Numbered from the stretch's first letter, positions 34,871 to 43,798 are shown. The stretch is 64,000 nt of DNA from Dehalobacter sp. DCA (GCF_000305775.1 NC_018866.1:682001-746000); one strand, 5' to 3'. Numbers and translations: made by a program. Notes: a model not told the origin generated them from the letters alone.

Positions 34871-35098
34871 CGAAGCCGATCTGCGGCTTGCAGGGGGTAT
34901 CACCCTGCTTCACATGGTTAACTCGGGTTTTCCAAATTGTACCACATCATCATTTTAAATAGGAATTTTCTCACAAGCAAATATGACCCAAAAAGTCAAA
35001 TTGCTCAAAATAAAAATGCTGCCAATCGTCTGAATAAACGATGAACAGCATCAATTTTTTCTGCCACTTTACATTTTATATTAGGAAATAAAATCAGC

Positions 35099-36718
35099 CT
35101 ACATCTCGTACATCTTCTTGCGCAGCTCCTGAATATCTTCACTTTCCAGATATTCGTCATACGTGATCTGCTTGTCAATAATTCCGTTCGGCGTGATTTC
35201 AATGATTCGGTTGGCCACGGTCTGGACAAACTGGTGGTCATGTGAGACAAACAGAATCGTTCCCTTATAATTGATCAGCCCATCATTTAAGGCCGTGATG
35301 GATTCCAGGTCGAGGTGATTGGTCGGTTCGTCAAACAACAGCACATTGGCGCCGGAAAGCATCATCTTTGCCAGCATGCAGCGGACTTTTTCGCCTCCGG
35401 AAAGTACTGCTGCTTCCTTCAGCGCTTCTTCGCCGGAGAAAAGCATTCTGCCCAGCCAGCCCCGGACGAAGGTTTCGGTCTGGTCACCGGAATATTGTCT
35501 GAGCCAGTCGACAAGGCTCAGATGAACATCGTCAAAATAGGCCGCGTTATCTTTCGGGAAATAGGACTGAGATGTGGTGACGCCCCATTTGAAGTCCCCG
35601 CTATCGGCAGTTGTTTCCCCGATTAATATTTTAAACAGGGATGTCTTAGGCAGACCGTTAGGACCTACGAACGCGATCTTATCACCTTTACTAACGATAA
35701 ATGAGACATTGTTCAGGATCTTCTCCCCTTCTACTTCTTTGCTGATTCCGTTCACGGCCAACAGGTCATTCCCTGCTTCCCTGTCCGGTTTAAAATCAAC
35801 AAACGGATATTTGCGGGATGACGGTCGGATGTCCTCTAGCGTCAGTTTTTCCAGAAGTTTTTTGCGGGATGTAGCCTGTTTGGACTTGGAAGCATTGGCA
35901 CTGAACCGCTGGATAAACTCCTGCAATTCTTTTTTCTTGGCTTCCGTCTTTTCATTGGCATCTCTCATCTGCTTCAACGCCAGCTGGCTTGATTCGTACC
36001 AGAAGTCATAGTTACCGACATAAAGCTGGATTTTGCCGAAGTCAATATCGGCAATATGCGTGCAAACTTTATTTAAAAAGTGTCTGTCGTGAGAAACGAC
36101 GATCACGGTGTTCTCAAAGTTATACAGAAAGTTTTCGAGCCAGGTAATGGAGGCAATGTCGAGGTGGTTTGTGGGTTCGTCCAGCAGCAGGATATCGGGA
36201 CTTCCAAAAAGAGCCTGGGCCAAAAGAACCCGGATCTTCTCATTGCCGTCGAGTTCCTTCATTTTTTTCGCGTGGTACTCTTCGCCGATACCGAGTCCGT
36301 TTAAGAGGGTTGCCGCTTCGGATTCTGCTTCCCAGCCGTTCATTTCCGCAAATTCCGCTTCCAGTTCGGCGATCTTCATGCCGTCTTCTTCGGAAAAATC
36401 GGGTTTGGCATAGAGAACTTCTTTTTCATCCATAACCTCACAGAGCCTTTTGTGGCCCATCATGACGGTTTTTAAGACCTCAACTTCGTCAAATTCAAAG
36501 TGGTTCTGCTTTAAGACAGCGATTCTTTCGCCGGGGTCAGTCGATACATCTCCTTTATTGGCTTCAATCTCACAGGAGAGAATTTTTAAAAAGGTCGATT
36601 TACCGGAGCCGTTCGCGCCGATGAGTCCATAACAGTTCCCGGGGATAAATTTAATATTGACGTTTTCAAATAACGCACGTCCGCCGTAACGAAGAGATAT
36701 TCCAGTCGTACTGATCAT
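35099..36718 (-). CDS. ABC-F ATPase, YkpA/YbiT type
   Basis: 539 residues: two ABC domains in one chain without membrane helices. ABC1: Walker A GLIGANGSGKSTFLK (~36), signature-like KELDGNEKIRVLLAQ (~155), Walker B ILLLDEPTNHLD (~172). The ~80-residue P-site tRNA interaction linker lies at ~240-310. ABC2: Walker A region FVGPNGLPKTSLFK (~350) where the second Gly of GxxxxGKT is Pro, signature VLSGGEKVRCMLAK (~437), Walker B VLLFDEPTNHLD (~455). A degenerate second P-loop is usual in this ABC-F branch. Such proteins act on the ribosomal E site in translation control. A second ABC-F gene lies 91 bp upstream on the same strand. Confidence 0.9.
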   Translation of the reverse strand: MISTTGISLRYGGRALFENVNIKFIPGNCYGLIGANGSGKSTFLKILSCEIEANKGDVSTDPGERIAVLKQNHFEFDEVEVLKTVMMGHKRLCEVMDEKEVLYAKPDFSEEDGMKIAELEAEFAEMNGWEAESEAATLLNGLGIGEEYHAKKMKELDGNEKIRVLLAQALFGSPDILLLDEPTNHLDIASITWLENFLYNFENTVIVVSHDRHFLNKVCTHIADIDFGKIQLYVGNYDFWYESSQLALKQMRDANEKTEAKKKELQEFIQRFSANASKSKQATSRKKLLEKLTLEDIRPSSRKYPFVDFKPDREAGNDLLAVNGISKEVEGEKILNNVSFIVSKGDKIAFVGPNGLPKTSLFKILIGETTADSGDFKWGVTTSQSYFPKDNAAYFDDVHLSLVDWLRQYSGDQTETFVRGWLGRMLFSGEEALKEAAVLSGGEKVRCMLAKMMLSGANVLLFDEPTNHLDLESITALNDGLINYKGTILFVSHDHQFVQTVANRIIEITPNGIIDKQITYDEYLESEDIQELRKKMYEM

Positions 36719-36809
36719 TTTATTACCATCCTTATTCGTGCAACCAAGTCGCCATTATAATACAATCAAGTAGTCATTATAACATAAGTAATCAGCGTTT
36801 GTCGAAGGA

Positions 36810-38699
36810 TTATAATTTCGCAGCAGCAATTTTTTCAGCAAGATCGTTCAGATAAATCCAGCGTTCCATCTTGCAGGCAATGGCACATTCCAGCTCTTCT
36901 TTCTCGGAAAGCAATTCCTGCAATTTGGCATAGTTACTGGTCTCCCGCGAAATGGTTTCATCCAGTGTACGCAAGTTTGCTTCGAGCTGTGCAATCTCTT
37001 CTTCGATCTTTCCGTATTCCTGTTCTTCCTTGTAGGTAAACTTCAATTTTTTCCTGGGTTCGGCGGCTTCACCCTGGGGATCAGTACAATTAAATTGGTC
37101 TGAAATGCCCATGTTGCTTGAAGTGATTAAAGTATTTGAAGTACTTGAAGTACTTGAAGTACTTGAAGTACTTGAAGGGCTGTTTCTCTTAGAACTATCT
37201 TTTTCTTCTCTGCCCTTATCCGTAATTTGTTCCAGATAATCCGAATAGCCGCCGACATATTGCCGCAGTGTCCCATCTTCCTGGAATTCAAAGATCCGGT
37301 CTACGACTTTATCCAGGAAATAACGGTCATGGGAGACGACGACCACAGCACCGTTGAAGTTCTCCAGGTAATCTTCCAGAATGCTCAGCGTCTCAATATC
37401 CAGATCATTGGACGGCTCGTCCAGCAGCAGAATGTTCGGGGCTTTCATCAACACGCTGAGCAGATAAAGCCGTCTGCGTTCGCCGCCGGAAAGCTTGGCA
37501 ATCGCATTCCACTGTAAATCAGCTGGAAACAGGAAGCGTTCCAGCATTTGCGTGGCAGTCACTGTTCCGTCCACCGTCTCAATGTTTTCGGCAATACCCC
37601 GAATATAGGCGATGACGCGCTGAGAGGGGTCCATCTCTTCGCTTTCCTGTGAAAAATAACCGTTCCTGACGGTTTCCCCTGTAACGATCGTCCCGCTGTC
37701 CGGTTCAACCAAGCCCATGATCATTTTTAACAGGGTCGATTTGCCGCAGCCGTTTTTGCCAACAATGCCTATTCTGGCGTCACGCAGGATGATATGGTCA
37801 AAATCCCGGATCAGCATTTTTTCGGCGTAGGATTTTGCGATATGGTTCATTTCAATGGTCTTTTTGCCAAGGCGGGATGCTACCGAACTGAGGTTCAGCT
37901 TCTCCCCGGCTGCCGGTTTATCTCTCTCGCTTAATTGTCTGAAACGCTCAATCCGTTCTTTGCTTTTCGTCCCTCTAGCTCTGGCACCGCGGCTAATCCA
38001 CTCCAGTTCTCTCCGGAAGAGACTGCTGTTTTTTCTTTCCGTGCTGATTTCCATTTCTTCGCGCTGGGCTTTCAGCTCCAAATACTTGGTATAATTCGCC
38101 GGATAGCTGTACAGATTTCCCTGACTGATCTCAATCATACGGTTGGTTACCCTGTCGAGGAAATAGCGGTCGTGCGTGATCATGATAATCGCTCCGCTGT
38201 ATTTTCGCAGATAATTTTCCAGCCAAAGGACCATCTCATTGTCCAAATGGTTGGTCGGTTCATCCAGAATCAGGATCTCACTGGGTTTGACCAGTGTACG
38301 CGCGATCGCAACGCGTTTCTTTTCTCCGCCTGACAGGAAACTAACGTCCATCGAGAAATCCGTAATACCCAGTCTGGTTAGAATGGACTTGGCTTCATAT
38401 TCCATTAAATCCCGGACTTCGGATGAGGCTCCCAGAAATACCTGTTCCAAAACCGTCAGATGCTCACCAAAAACGGGATTTTGCGGAAGATAACTGATTC
38501 TGACTCCGGAAGCCGACGTAACGGCTCCGGCATCAGGGGTCTCTATACCGGCAATAATCTTTAAAAAGGTCGATTTACCGGTACCATTAATCCCAATCAC
38601 ACCGATTTTGTCTCCCTCATTAATAAATAGAGACATATCTTTTAAGAGTTTTTTCTCACTATAACTTTTCGTAATCTTTTCTGCCGATAATAGAATCAA
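36810..38699 (-). CDS. uup: ABC-F ATPase, Uup type
   Basis: About 629 residues from TTG 38699, chosen because GTGAGGTG lies 8 nt upstream and the ABC fold (ILLSAEKITKSYSEKKLL) starts at once. ABC1: GINGTGKSTFLK, FLSGGEKKRVAIAR, ILDEPTNHLDNE. ABC2: GKNGCGKSTLLK, KLSGGERRRLYLLS, LLDEPSNDLDIE. The C-terminal ~85 residues form a coiled coil (FTYKEEQEYGKIEEEIAQLE) as in Uup, which binds DNA/branched structures and ribosomes. Between ABC2 and the coil is a Ser/Thr-rich linker made by a 9-bp tandem repeat (37131-37176). The neighbouring YkpA-type gene is probably cotranscribed. Confidence 0.9.
   Translation of the reverse strand: MILLSAEKITKSYSEKKLLKDMSLFINEGDKIGVIGINGTGKSTFLKIIAGIETPDAGAVTSASGVRISYLPQNPVFGEHLTVLEQVFLGASSEVRDLMEYEAKSILTRLGITDFSMDVSFLSGGEKKRVAIARTLVKPSEILILDEPTNHLDNEMVLWLENYLRKYSGAIIMITHDRYFLDRVTNRMIEISQGNLYSYPANYTKYLELKAQREEMEISTERKNSSLFRRELEWISRGARARGTKSKERIERFRQLSERDKPAAGEKLNLSSVASRLGKKTIEMNHIAKSYAEKMLIRDFDHIILRDARIGIVGKNGCGKSTLLKMIMGLVEPDSGTIVTGETVRNGYFSQESEEMDPSQRVIAYIRGIAENIETVDGTVTATQMLERFLFPADLQWNAIAKLSGGERRRLYLLSVLMKAPNILLLDEPSNDLDIETLSILEDYLENFNGAVVVVSHDRYFLDKVVDRIFEFQEDGTLRQYVGGYSDYLEQITDKGREEKDSSKRNSPSSTSSTSSTSSTSNTLITSSNMGISDQFNCTDPQGEAAEPRKKLKFTYKEEQEYGKIEEEIAQLEANLRTLDETISRETSNYAKLQELLSEKEELECAIACKMERWIYLNDLAEKIAAAKL
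37131..37176. repeat. 9-bp coding tandem repeat in uup
   Basis: AGTACTTGA repeated about five times (first unit AGTATTTGA). On the coding strand each unit encodes Ser-Thr-Ser, giving a flexible linker before the C-terminal coil. Unit gain or loss keeps the frame. Confidence 0.9.
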
Positions 38700-38815
38700 A
38701 TGAAAGCACCTCACACTGGCTAAAAATAGTTTCGCATTCCCACGCGGTAAAATAACTCCTTCCAAAGGCAGCCAATGTTAAAGATATCATATCACGCCTA
38801 AAATTTCTAATAACA

Positions 38816-39661
38816 TTATTCCTGAATTAAAAAATCATAGATTTCCGTGGTTAGATTGGTAAGTGTATGGCCTGCCTCGGGTAGAATATTAATCTTGGCC
38901 TGCGGAACTAATGTTTCCATCCGCCGAGCAGTCTTCGCCGAATGAAGCATGATATCTTTGCCGCCGACAAATAAAACTACCGGCATCGTCAAGTATTTCA
39001 GTTCCTGATCGGAAAAAATGGGTATCATTTCACGGCGAAAGTTGAAACTCTTGCCAATCAGTAATTGATAGTCCAGCACAATGTCGGGAATAGGCTGATT
39101 GCCATTCACTTTATAGAAGAGCTTTTTTAGCCCGCGATCTCCAAAACACATATAGAACATCGCTGTAAAAAGGAAAGAACCCTTTTGCGGTCCGACTCCG
39201 GATGGGCAAAGCAAGACAAGCTTTTCTACTTTTTCCGGCCGGAAAACAGCATACTTGATTGCAAGCCATGCACCTAAAGAAATCCCGATCAGACTTGCTT
39301 TGTTGATCGATAACGCTTTGAAGACATCATCAAGCCACTCCGCATAAGCAGAACTGTCGAAAGGCAACTGTTCTTCGGCGCTTTTTCCTGGTTCCCCTGG
39401 AATATCGACTGCATAGACGCGAAAATGCTTCGTATAGGTCGGCATATCACCCAGCCACATCACGGAATTCATCCCGCTGCCATGGAGAAGAATCAGCGGC
39501 GGCGCGTTCGGATCTCCTCCTGCTAAAACAAACGTTTTGCCATACCGAGTAGTCAGATGGATCGTCTCATATTGCACTGACCATTGTTCCAATAAAGCAT
39601 CATACATTCTGAGAACTTCTTTTTTCCCTTCCGGAGTGCGGAAGGCCATCCCGTTTTTCAT
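38816..39661 (-). CDS. Alpha/beta hydrolase
   Basis: 281 residues. Serine-hydrolase fold: LILLHGSGMNSVMW, VYAVDIPGEPGKS, nucleophile elbow LIGISLGAWLA (Ser ~141), acid VGGKDIML (~225) and His in PEAGHTLTN (~262). The pattern resembles the BioH/YtxM group of carboxylesterases; the substrate is unknown. ATG with GGAGGG upstream. It follows padR by 50 bp on the same strand and is the likely PadR-controlled target gene. Confidence 0.85.
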   Translation of the reverse strand: MKNGMAFRTPEGKKEVLRMYDALLEQWSVQYETIHLTTRYGKTFVLAGGDPNAPPLILLHGSGMNSVMWLGDMPTYTKHFRVYAVDIPGEPGKSAEEQLPFDSSAYAEWLDDVFKALSINKASLIGISLGAWLAIKYAVFRPEKVEKLVLLCPSGVGPQKGSFLFTAMFYMCFGDRGLKKLFYKVNGNQPIPDIVLDYQLLIGKSFNFRREMIPIFSDQELKYLTMPVVLFVGGKDIMLHSAKTARRMETLVPQAKINILPEAGHTLTNLTTEIYDFLIQE

Positions 39662-39711
39662 AGCTTTCCCTCCATTCGATATTCATCTGCCATTTTCTTC
39701 TTGTCGTTTAT

Positions 39712-40272
39712 TCATTGCTGGAAATCGCTGCCGAGCTTATTCCGGACCGTTTCCAGCCAACTCAGTTCACTTTCATAGGATGAAATGATATTCTCTTGAA
39801 TCATCTCCCACATAGTAAGTTCCCTTCTGCTTCTGGCTGGTGAAAACCTGCCTCTGCGGCTTTTCTCTTTTTCCAGTATGATCTGCATTTTAATTTGCTC
39901 TTCATATGCCGACAGCAGGCTTTTCAATTCCTCATCATTCAGGAGATCCGACCAGGCAAGCTGTATCAGAAACGTTTTTTTGATTTCCGCGATTTCCGGT
40001 GTTGAAAGCACCCATTTTTTCAATTCTACGATCCCTTCTGCCGTGATCGTATATATTTTTTTGGCAGGTGAACTTTCCTGCATCTGGATTTCATTGGTCA
40101 CAAAACCCAGGTTCAGCAGTTCAACCAAGGCTTTATAGATCTGATTGTTATTGCCGGACCAATACATAAAAGATGAATCCTGAATAATTTTTTTCAGATC
40201 ATACCCCGTCAGAGACTGCGTACTGAGAATTCCCAGAATCGCATAATTAATGGACATCATCATGGACATCAT
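39712..40272 (-). CDS. PadR family transcriptional regulator
   Basis: About 186 residues from ATG 40272 (GGAAGTGA 10 nt upstream; further ATGs follow closely). Residues ~6-85 are the PadR winged helix (NYAILGILSTQSLTGYDLKKII...NNNQIYKALVELLNLGFV), and the C-terminal half is the dimerising helical region (WVLSTPEIAEIKKTFLIQLAWSDLL). PadR proteins repress until they bind aromatic or other small ligands. A 42-bp perfect palindrome lies just upstream of the start, as expected for autorepression. Confidence 0.92.
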   Translation of the reverse strand: MMSMMMSINYAILGILSTQSLTGYDLKKIIQDSSFMYWSGNNNQIYKALVELLNLGFVTNEIQMQESSPAKKIYTITAEGIVELKKWVLSTPEIAEIKKTFLIQLAWSDLLNDEELKSLLSAYEEQIKMQIILEKEKSRRGRFSPARSRRELTMWEMIQENIISSYESELSWLETVRNKLGSDFQQ

Positions 40273-40296
40273 TTTTTCTTCACTTCCATTCAAAAT

Positions 40297-40338
40297 AATA
40301 CAGTAACATATGTTATTAATAACATATGTTACTGTATT
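40297..40338. promoter_or_regulatory. 42-bp perfect palindrome, probable PadR operator
   Basis: Two exact 21-bp arms meeting at 40317/40318. Each arm contains AACATATGTT, itself palindromic, so there are two 10-bp half-operators six bases apart, flanked by ATACAGT/ACTGTAT. It lies between the EamA stop codon and the padR ribosome site. Confidence 0.75.
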
Positions 40339-40392
40339 TGTAAAGTGCTATCCCATTTATAAAAAGTTTTAATATCAAATAAGGTTAAATGT

Positions 40393-41436
40393 TTAATGCT
40401 TGTGATGCATATCCGGTGCATGATGATGCGCATGTTCTATGGTTTCATGTTCGTGCGGATGACTGTGTTCCCCTGATGTAAAATCACCGTGAACATGGGT
40501 ATGATGGCCGTCACCATGATGATGGCGATGCTCATGACACAACACTTCGTGACTATGTTGATGGTCATGTTTCTCCCTAGCCGCATAATAGGCCCCGAAT
40601 ATCATTAGAATGGCTGCAATGATAAAATTATTTGTTATGGGTTCTTTGGCGACAATAAAAGATAAGCCGACGCCAATAAACGGTGCAACAGCATAATAGG
40701 CGCTTGTTCTGGCCGCCCCGAGGTCTCTCTGGGCTCTGACATAGAAAAAGATACTGAGACCATAAGCGAAGAATCCCAGTATAAGCGTAAAAAGAATATA
40801 GCTGTAATCGGCTGTCATTTGCTTGGTGACAAAGGCAATGAGCAAGGAACCTGTTCCAGATCCCAATCCTTTGATAACAACGATCTGCATAGGATCTTTC
40901 AGCGAAAGCATTTTCGTAAAATTATTCTCTAATCCCCAGCAGAGACAGGCCAGCAGGACAAATATGGAACCCGCCGAAAAAGAAAGTCCTTGAATATCTT
41001 TTAAAGATAAGAGCATGCTGGAAGCCGTAATGAGAATGATTGCTGTCCAAAGTCTTTGCCCGATTGTCTCCTTAAAGAGCCACAAGGCAAGAAGTGCCGT
41101 CGCCGCAATTTCAAAATTGCTCAGTAGAGCTACATTAGCAGCCGCAGTCGTACTCAATCCGACCAGAAGCAGAATAGGCGCACTAATATCCAAAATCACC
41201 ATTCCAATTGTAAAGGGCAGATCCTTCCTGGCAATACCTGCTTCTTTAGATAATGGCCTATTTACTTTAATGATCAATCGCAGCGCGAACATGCCGGTGC
41301 CAGCACCCAGATAAAGAAGTGCAGCAATCATGATCGGAGATAAATGGGACAATAGCAATTTGGACAATGGCGTGCTTATACCGAAAAGTGCAGCTGCTAG
41401 GAGTGCCTGGAATACTGCAAATTTTTGTTTCTGCAT
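40393..41436 (-). CDS. EamA/DMT-family exporter with His-rich C-terminal tail
   Basis: 347 residues. Ten membrane helices in two EamA halves (FAVFQALLAAALFGISTPLSKLL; LLACLCWGLENNFTKMLSL) fill residues ~5-285. The last ~60 residues are cytoplasmic and contain over twenty His (HDHQHSHEVLCHEHRHHHGD, HSHPHEHETIEHAHHH), far beyond an ordinary DMT protein and like the metal-binding loops of nickel, cobalt and zinc transporters. It may export or import a divalent metal or its complex. Well-supported ATG (GGAGGGGG upstream). The padR gene and its palindrome follow on the same strand; the nitrilase-family gene precedes it by 48 bp. Confidence 0.88.
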   Translation of the reverse strand: MQKQKFAVFQALLAAALFGISTPLSKLLLSHLSPIMIAALLYLGAGTGMFALRLIIKVNRPLSKEAGIARKDLPFTIGMVILDISAPILLLVGLSTTAAANVALLSNFEIAATALLALWLFKETIGQRLWTAIILITASSMLLSLKDIQGLSFSAGSIFVLLACLCWGLENNFTKMLSLKDPMQIVVIKGLGSGTGSLLIAFVTKQMTADYSYILFTLILGFFAYGLSIFFYVRAQRDLGAARTSAYYAVAPFIGVGLSFIVAKEPITNNFIIAAILMIFGAYYAAREKHDHQHSHEVLCHEHRHHHGDGHHTHVHGDFTSGEHSHPHEHETIEHAHHHAPDMHHKH

Positions 41437-41484
41437 CGAACCCCCTCCTGCCTTATTTTGTCATATTCTCCGCGTTAGTGATGA

Positions 41485-42312
41485 TCATTTTGAAGTCAAT
41501 TGGTACAGGTCTGATCTTCTCTGGGTAAGCAGCGGTAATTCACGGCGGACTTTAGCCACTTCAGCCAGGTCAATATCCTGAATGATACAACCTTCGCGTT
41601 CATCCATTTGCTGCAGGACGTTTCCCCACGGTCCCACCATCATCGTGTGCCCCCAGGACGTATATCCGGCTTCCTGATCACGGGCCGGAGCAGCGCCCAC
41701 CGTAAAAACCTGATTATCCACTGCCCGTGTTCGGAACAGGATCTCCCAGTGGGCCGGCCCGGTCGTCATATTAAAGGCTCCCGGCACAATAATCATTTTA
41801 GCGCCCTGATCGACCATAAGTCTTGCCAGTTCCGGAAAGCGCAAGTCATAGCAAATACAGATTCCCATCGTTCCGAATTCCGTATCAAATACAGTGGCCT
41901 TGTTTCCAGGGCTTAAGGTATCCGATTCCCGAAATTGCTGTCCGCCCTCAATATCAATATCAAAAAGATGAACTTTGCGGTGTTTGCCTATTTGCCTACC
42001 TTGGCGGTCAAACACATACGAAGTGTTATAAATCTTGTTCTCCTGGTCTTTTTCCGGCATCGAACCTGCAACGAGATATATCTTATACTGTACGGCCAGA
42101 GATGAGAGCTTCTGCCAGAATGCCCCGCCCTCTTCCTCCGCATAATCAGGAAATAAAGACGTCTGATACGGGCAGTTAAACATTTCCGGCAGAATGACCA
42201 GATCAACATTCTCTTTAGCCAGGCTGTCCAAATGTTGTTGGAGACGGTCGAGGTTCTCCGATTTGTCTGGAGAGACTTTTAACTGAAGCGCCGCAGTTCG
42301 AACAATAGACAA
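41485..42312 (-). CDS. Nitrilase-superfamily amidase (omega-amidase/Nit2-like)
   Basis: 275 residues from TTG 42312 (AAAGGATGG upstream). The catalytic triad is visible: Glu in VILPEMFNCPY (~43), Lys in GKHRKVHLFDIDI (~111), Cys in GICICYDLRFPELAR (~153). The HLFDID and CYDLRFPE signatures are those of omega-amidases, which hydrolyse alpha-ketoglutaramate or alpha-ketosuccinamate left by glutamine/asparagine transaminases. It could also act on another omega-amide. Cytoplasmic; probably its own unit with the EamA gene downstream. Confidence 0.85.
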   Translation of the reverse strand: MSIVRTAALQLKVSPDKSENLDRLQQHLDSLAKENVDLVILPEMFNCPYQTSLFPDYAEEEGGAFWQKLSSLAVQYKIYLVAGSMPEKDQENKIYNTSYVFDRQGRQIGKHRKVHLFDIDIEGGQQFRESDTLSPGNKATVFDTEFGTMGICICYDLRFPELARLMVDQGAKMIIVPGAFNMTTGPAHWEILFRTRAVDNQVFTVGAAPARDQEAGYTSWGHTMMVGPWGNVLQQMDEREGCIIQDIDLAEVAKVRRELPLLTQRRSDLYQLTSK

Positions 42313-42536
42313 GATGATCCATCCTTTACAAGTTTTTTATTTATACATTCTCAATTTTATCCAAGCTAATAATATAGCACGAAAAAAATCCTAAAATACT
42401 TCTATTTAGGATTCTTATCTGCTTACTATCCATTATCATACACGTCCGGAAAAAGTCAACTAGTAGACCGATTCGTACTGCTCCATGCCATTCATAGTAA
42501 CGTGATACTAGTTCTCCATGGCCGTCGAAGTAATAT

Positions 42537-43352
42537 TTACTTCATCCGGTCCAGCGCTTTCAAGATGCCGTAAATAATGGCCTGAGGCCGTGGTGGGCAG
42601 CCAGGGATATACACATCGACCGGTACAATGGTATCGATGCCGTTGTTGGTGGCATAGGAGTCCTTAAAAATGCCGCCGCTGCAAGCGCAGGCGCCCACTG
42701 CCACGACCAGTTTTGGATCAGGTGCTGCATGATACGTCTTCACCAGCGCTTGCTGCATATTTCTGGTTGCGGTGCCTGTCACCAAAAGCATATCGGCATG
42801 TCTTGGCGACGCCACAAAACTGATCCCGAGCCTTTCAATATCGTTGACAGGATTGTTCAGCGCATTGATCTCATAATCACAGCCGTTGCAGGAGCCGGAA
42901 TCCACTTCTCTGATCTGCAGGCTCCGGCCGAACATTTTTTTAATCTTTGCTTCCAGGTCCCTGCAAACCGCTTTATAGGAGGTGTCAGGCAGGTTATTTT
43001 CATCAATAATCAGCGTTTGATTTTTGACAGCCACTGTTTTATCCACGTGGAGCATTGCTTTATCCTTTTCAGCCAGCTCAAATTGATTGGTGGTTGTTAC
43101 TGCGCCTGTAGGACAGACTTCTTCACACAGCACACAGAAGATGCACGCGTCATAGTTAATCCCAATGATGCCTGCTTCCTTAGCCATCACGATTGCCTGA
43201 GAGGGACAGCGCAGGACACATTCCCCGCAAAAACTGCACTTTTCAGGATTGATTTCGGTCTGCCCCAGAAACTGACCGCCGCTGGCGGGTATTTTGGGAT
43301 ATTCCTGGGTAAGCCTTGGGTATTGGATGATTTTTTTTAGCGTCTTAAACAT
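42537..43352 (-). CDS. Hydrogenase-4-like fused ferredoxin/small subunit (HyfH+HyfI-type)
   Basis: 271 residues. Residues ~35-90 hold two 4Fe-4S motifs of the HyfH/NuoI type (CSFCGECVLRCP and CIFCVLCEEVCP). Residues ~130-270 are the NuoB/HyfI-like small subunit with the proximal-cluster cysteines in SGSCNGCDYE, GACACSGG and PGCPPRPQ. In hydrogenases 3 and 4 these are separate proteins, so this is a fusion. It would carry electrons from the donor to the large-subunit interface. It is the last gene of the operon; 446 bp with two structured repeats separate it from the large subunit gene, so its expression may need read-through. Confidence 0.88.
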   Translation of the reverse strand: MFKTLKKIIQYPRLTQEYPKIPASGGQFLGQTEINPEKCSFCGECVLRCPSQAIVMAKEAGIIGINYDACIFCVLCEEVCPTGAVTTTNQFELAEKDKAMLHVDKTVAVKNQTLIIDENNLPDTSYKAVCRDLEAKIKKMFGRSLQIREVDSGSCNGCDYEINALNNPVNDIERLGISFVASPRHADMLLVTGTATRNMQQALVKTYHAAPDPKLVVAVGACACSGGIFKDSYATNNGIDTIVPVDVYIPGCPPRPQAIIYGILKALDRMK

Positions 43353-43399
43353 TTCTTAGTCTTCCTTACTCGTACAGTGTATTTTGATCAATAGGTGAA

Positions 43400-43438
43400 T
43401 TAGTATCTTGGATTAGTATCTTGGTTAGTATCTTGGGC
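43400..43438. repeat. Short tandem repeat, ~13 bp x 3
   Basis: ATTAGTATCTTGG occurs three times in tandem (third copy lacks the first A), between the HyfH/I-like gene and the first structured palindromic repeat. Confidence 0.8.
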
Positions 43439-43439
43439 C

Positions 43440-43547
43440 TGTCTGCATGCCACAATTCCGCTTTCGGCCATTGTGTCATCCTTGACACAAAAGGCCGCGC
43501 TACGCACTCCATGCTCCGCTTGACGCTGGAACCGTGGCACGCAGACT
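43440..43547 (-). repeat. Structured palindromic repeat, copy B1
   Basis: 108 bp in inverted orientation relative to the other copies. Outer arms GTCTGCATGCCAC/GTGGCACGCAGAC with one G-T type mismatch. Inner stem on the minus strand TTGTGTCA-agga-TGACACAA, where the other copies have GTGCCA/TGGCAC or GCGCCA/TGGCGC, a covarying pair. Confidence 0.85.
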
Positions 43548-43666
43548 AATTAAAAGCTGGTTAAGTATGTCTTGCATGCAAGACATTGATATGGTTAATT
43601 GATTAAAGTAAGTTGTACGATTACACCTAAAAAATATGCAAGCCTACTTGAATATGCATAAGATCA

Positions 43667-43773
43667 GTCTGGGGGCCACAGTTCCACTGTGAGCGGAGCA
43701 GGATTGCGCAGCGCGGCCTTTTGTGCCACGGATGGCACAAAGGCCGGAAAGTGGTATTGTGGCCCCCAGACTT
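43667..43773 (+). repeat. Structured palindromic repeat, copy B2
   Basis: 107 bp with perfect 15-bp outer arms AGTCTGGGGGCCACA / TGTGGCCCCCAGACT, an inner stem CGGCC/GGCCG and a tip hairpin TTGTGCCA-cgga-TGGCACAA. Faces B1 across a spacer holding the 20-bp palindrome ATGTCTTGCATGCAAGACAT (43567-43586). The right end reaches within ~26 bp of the large-subunit stop codon. Confidence 0.88.
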
Positions 43774-43798
43774 GCCCCAGATCGCGGTAAACCGCTCT

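Noticed and set aside
35099-36718. Inactivating mutation in the second Walker A of the ABC-F protein (GLPKTS)
   Set aside because: The YkpA/YbiT branch commonly has a divergent second P-loop, so this is likely a family trait rather than decay.
42729-43340. 203-codon open frame antisense to the ferredoxin/small-subunit gene
   Set aside because: It mirrors a well-supported conserved gene, has no ribosome site and an implausible composition; a shadow of codon bias.
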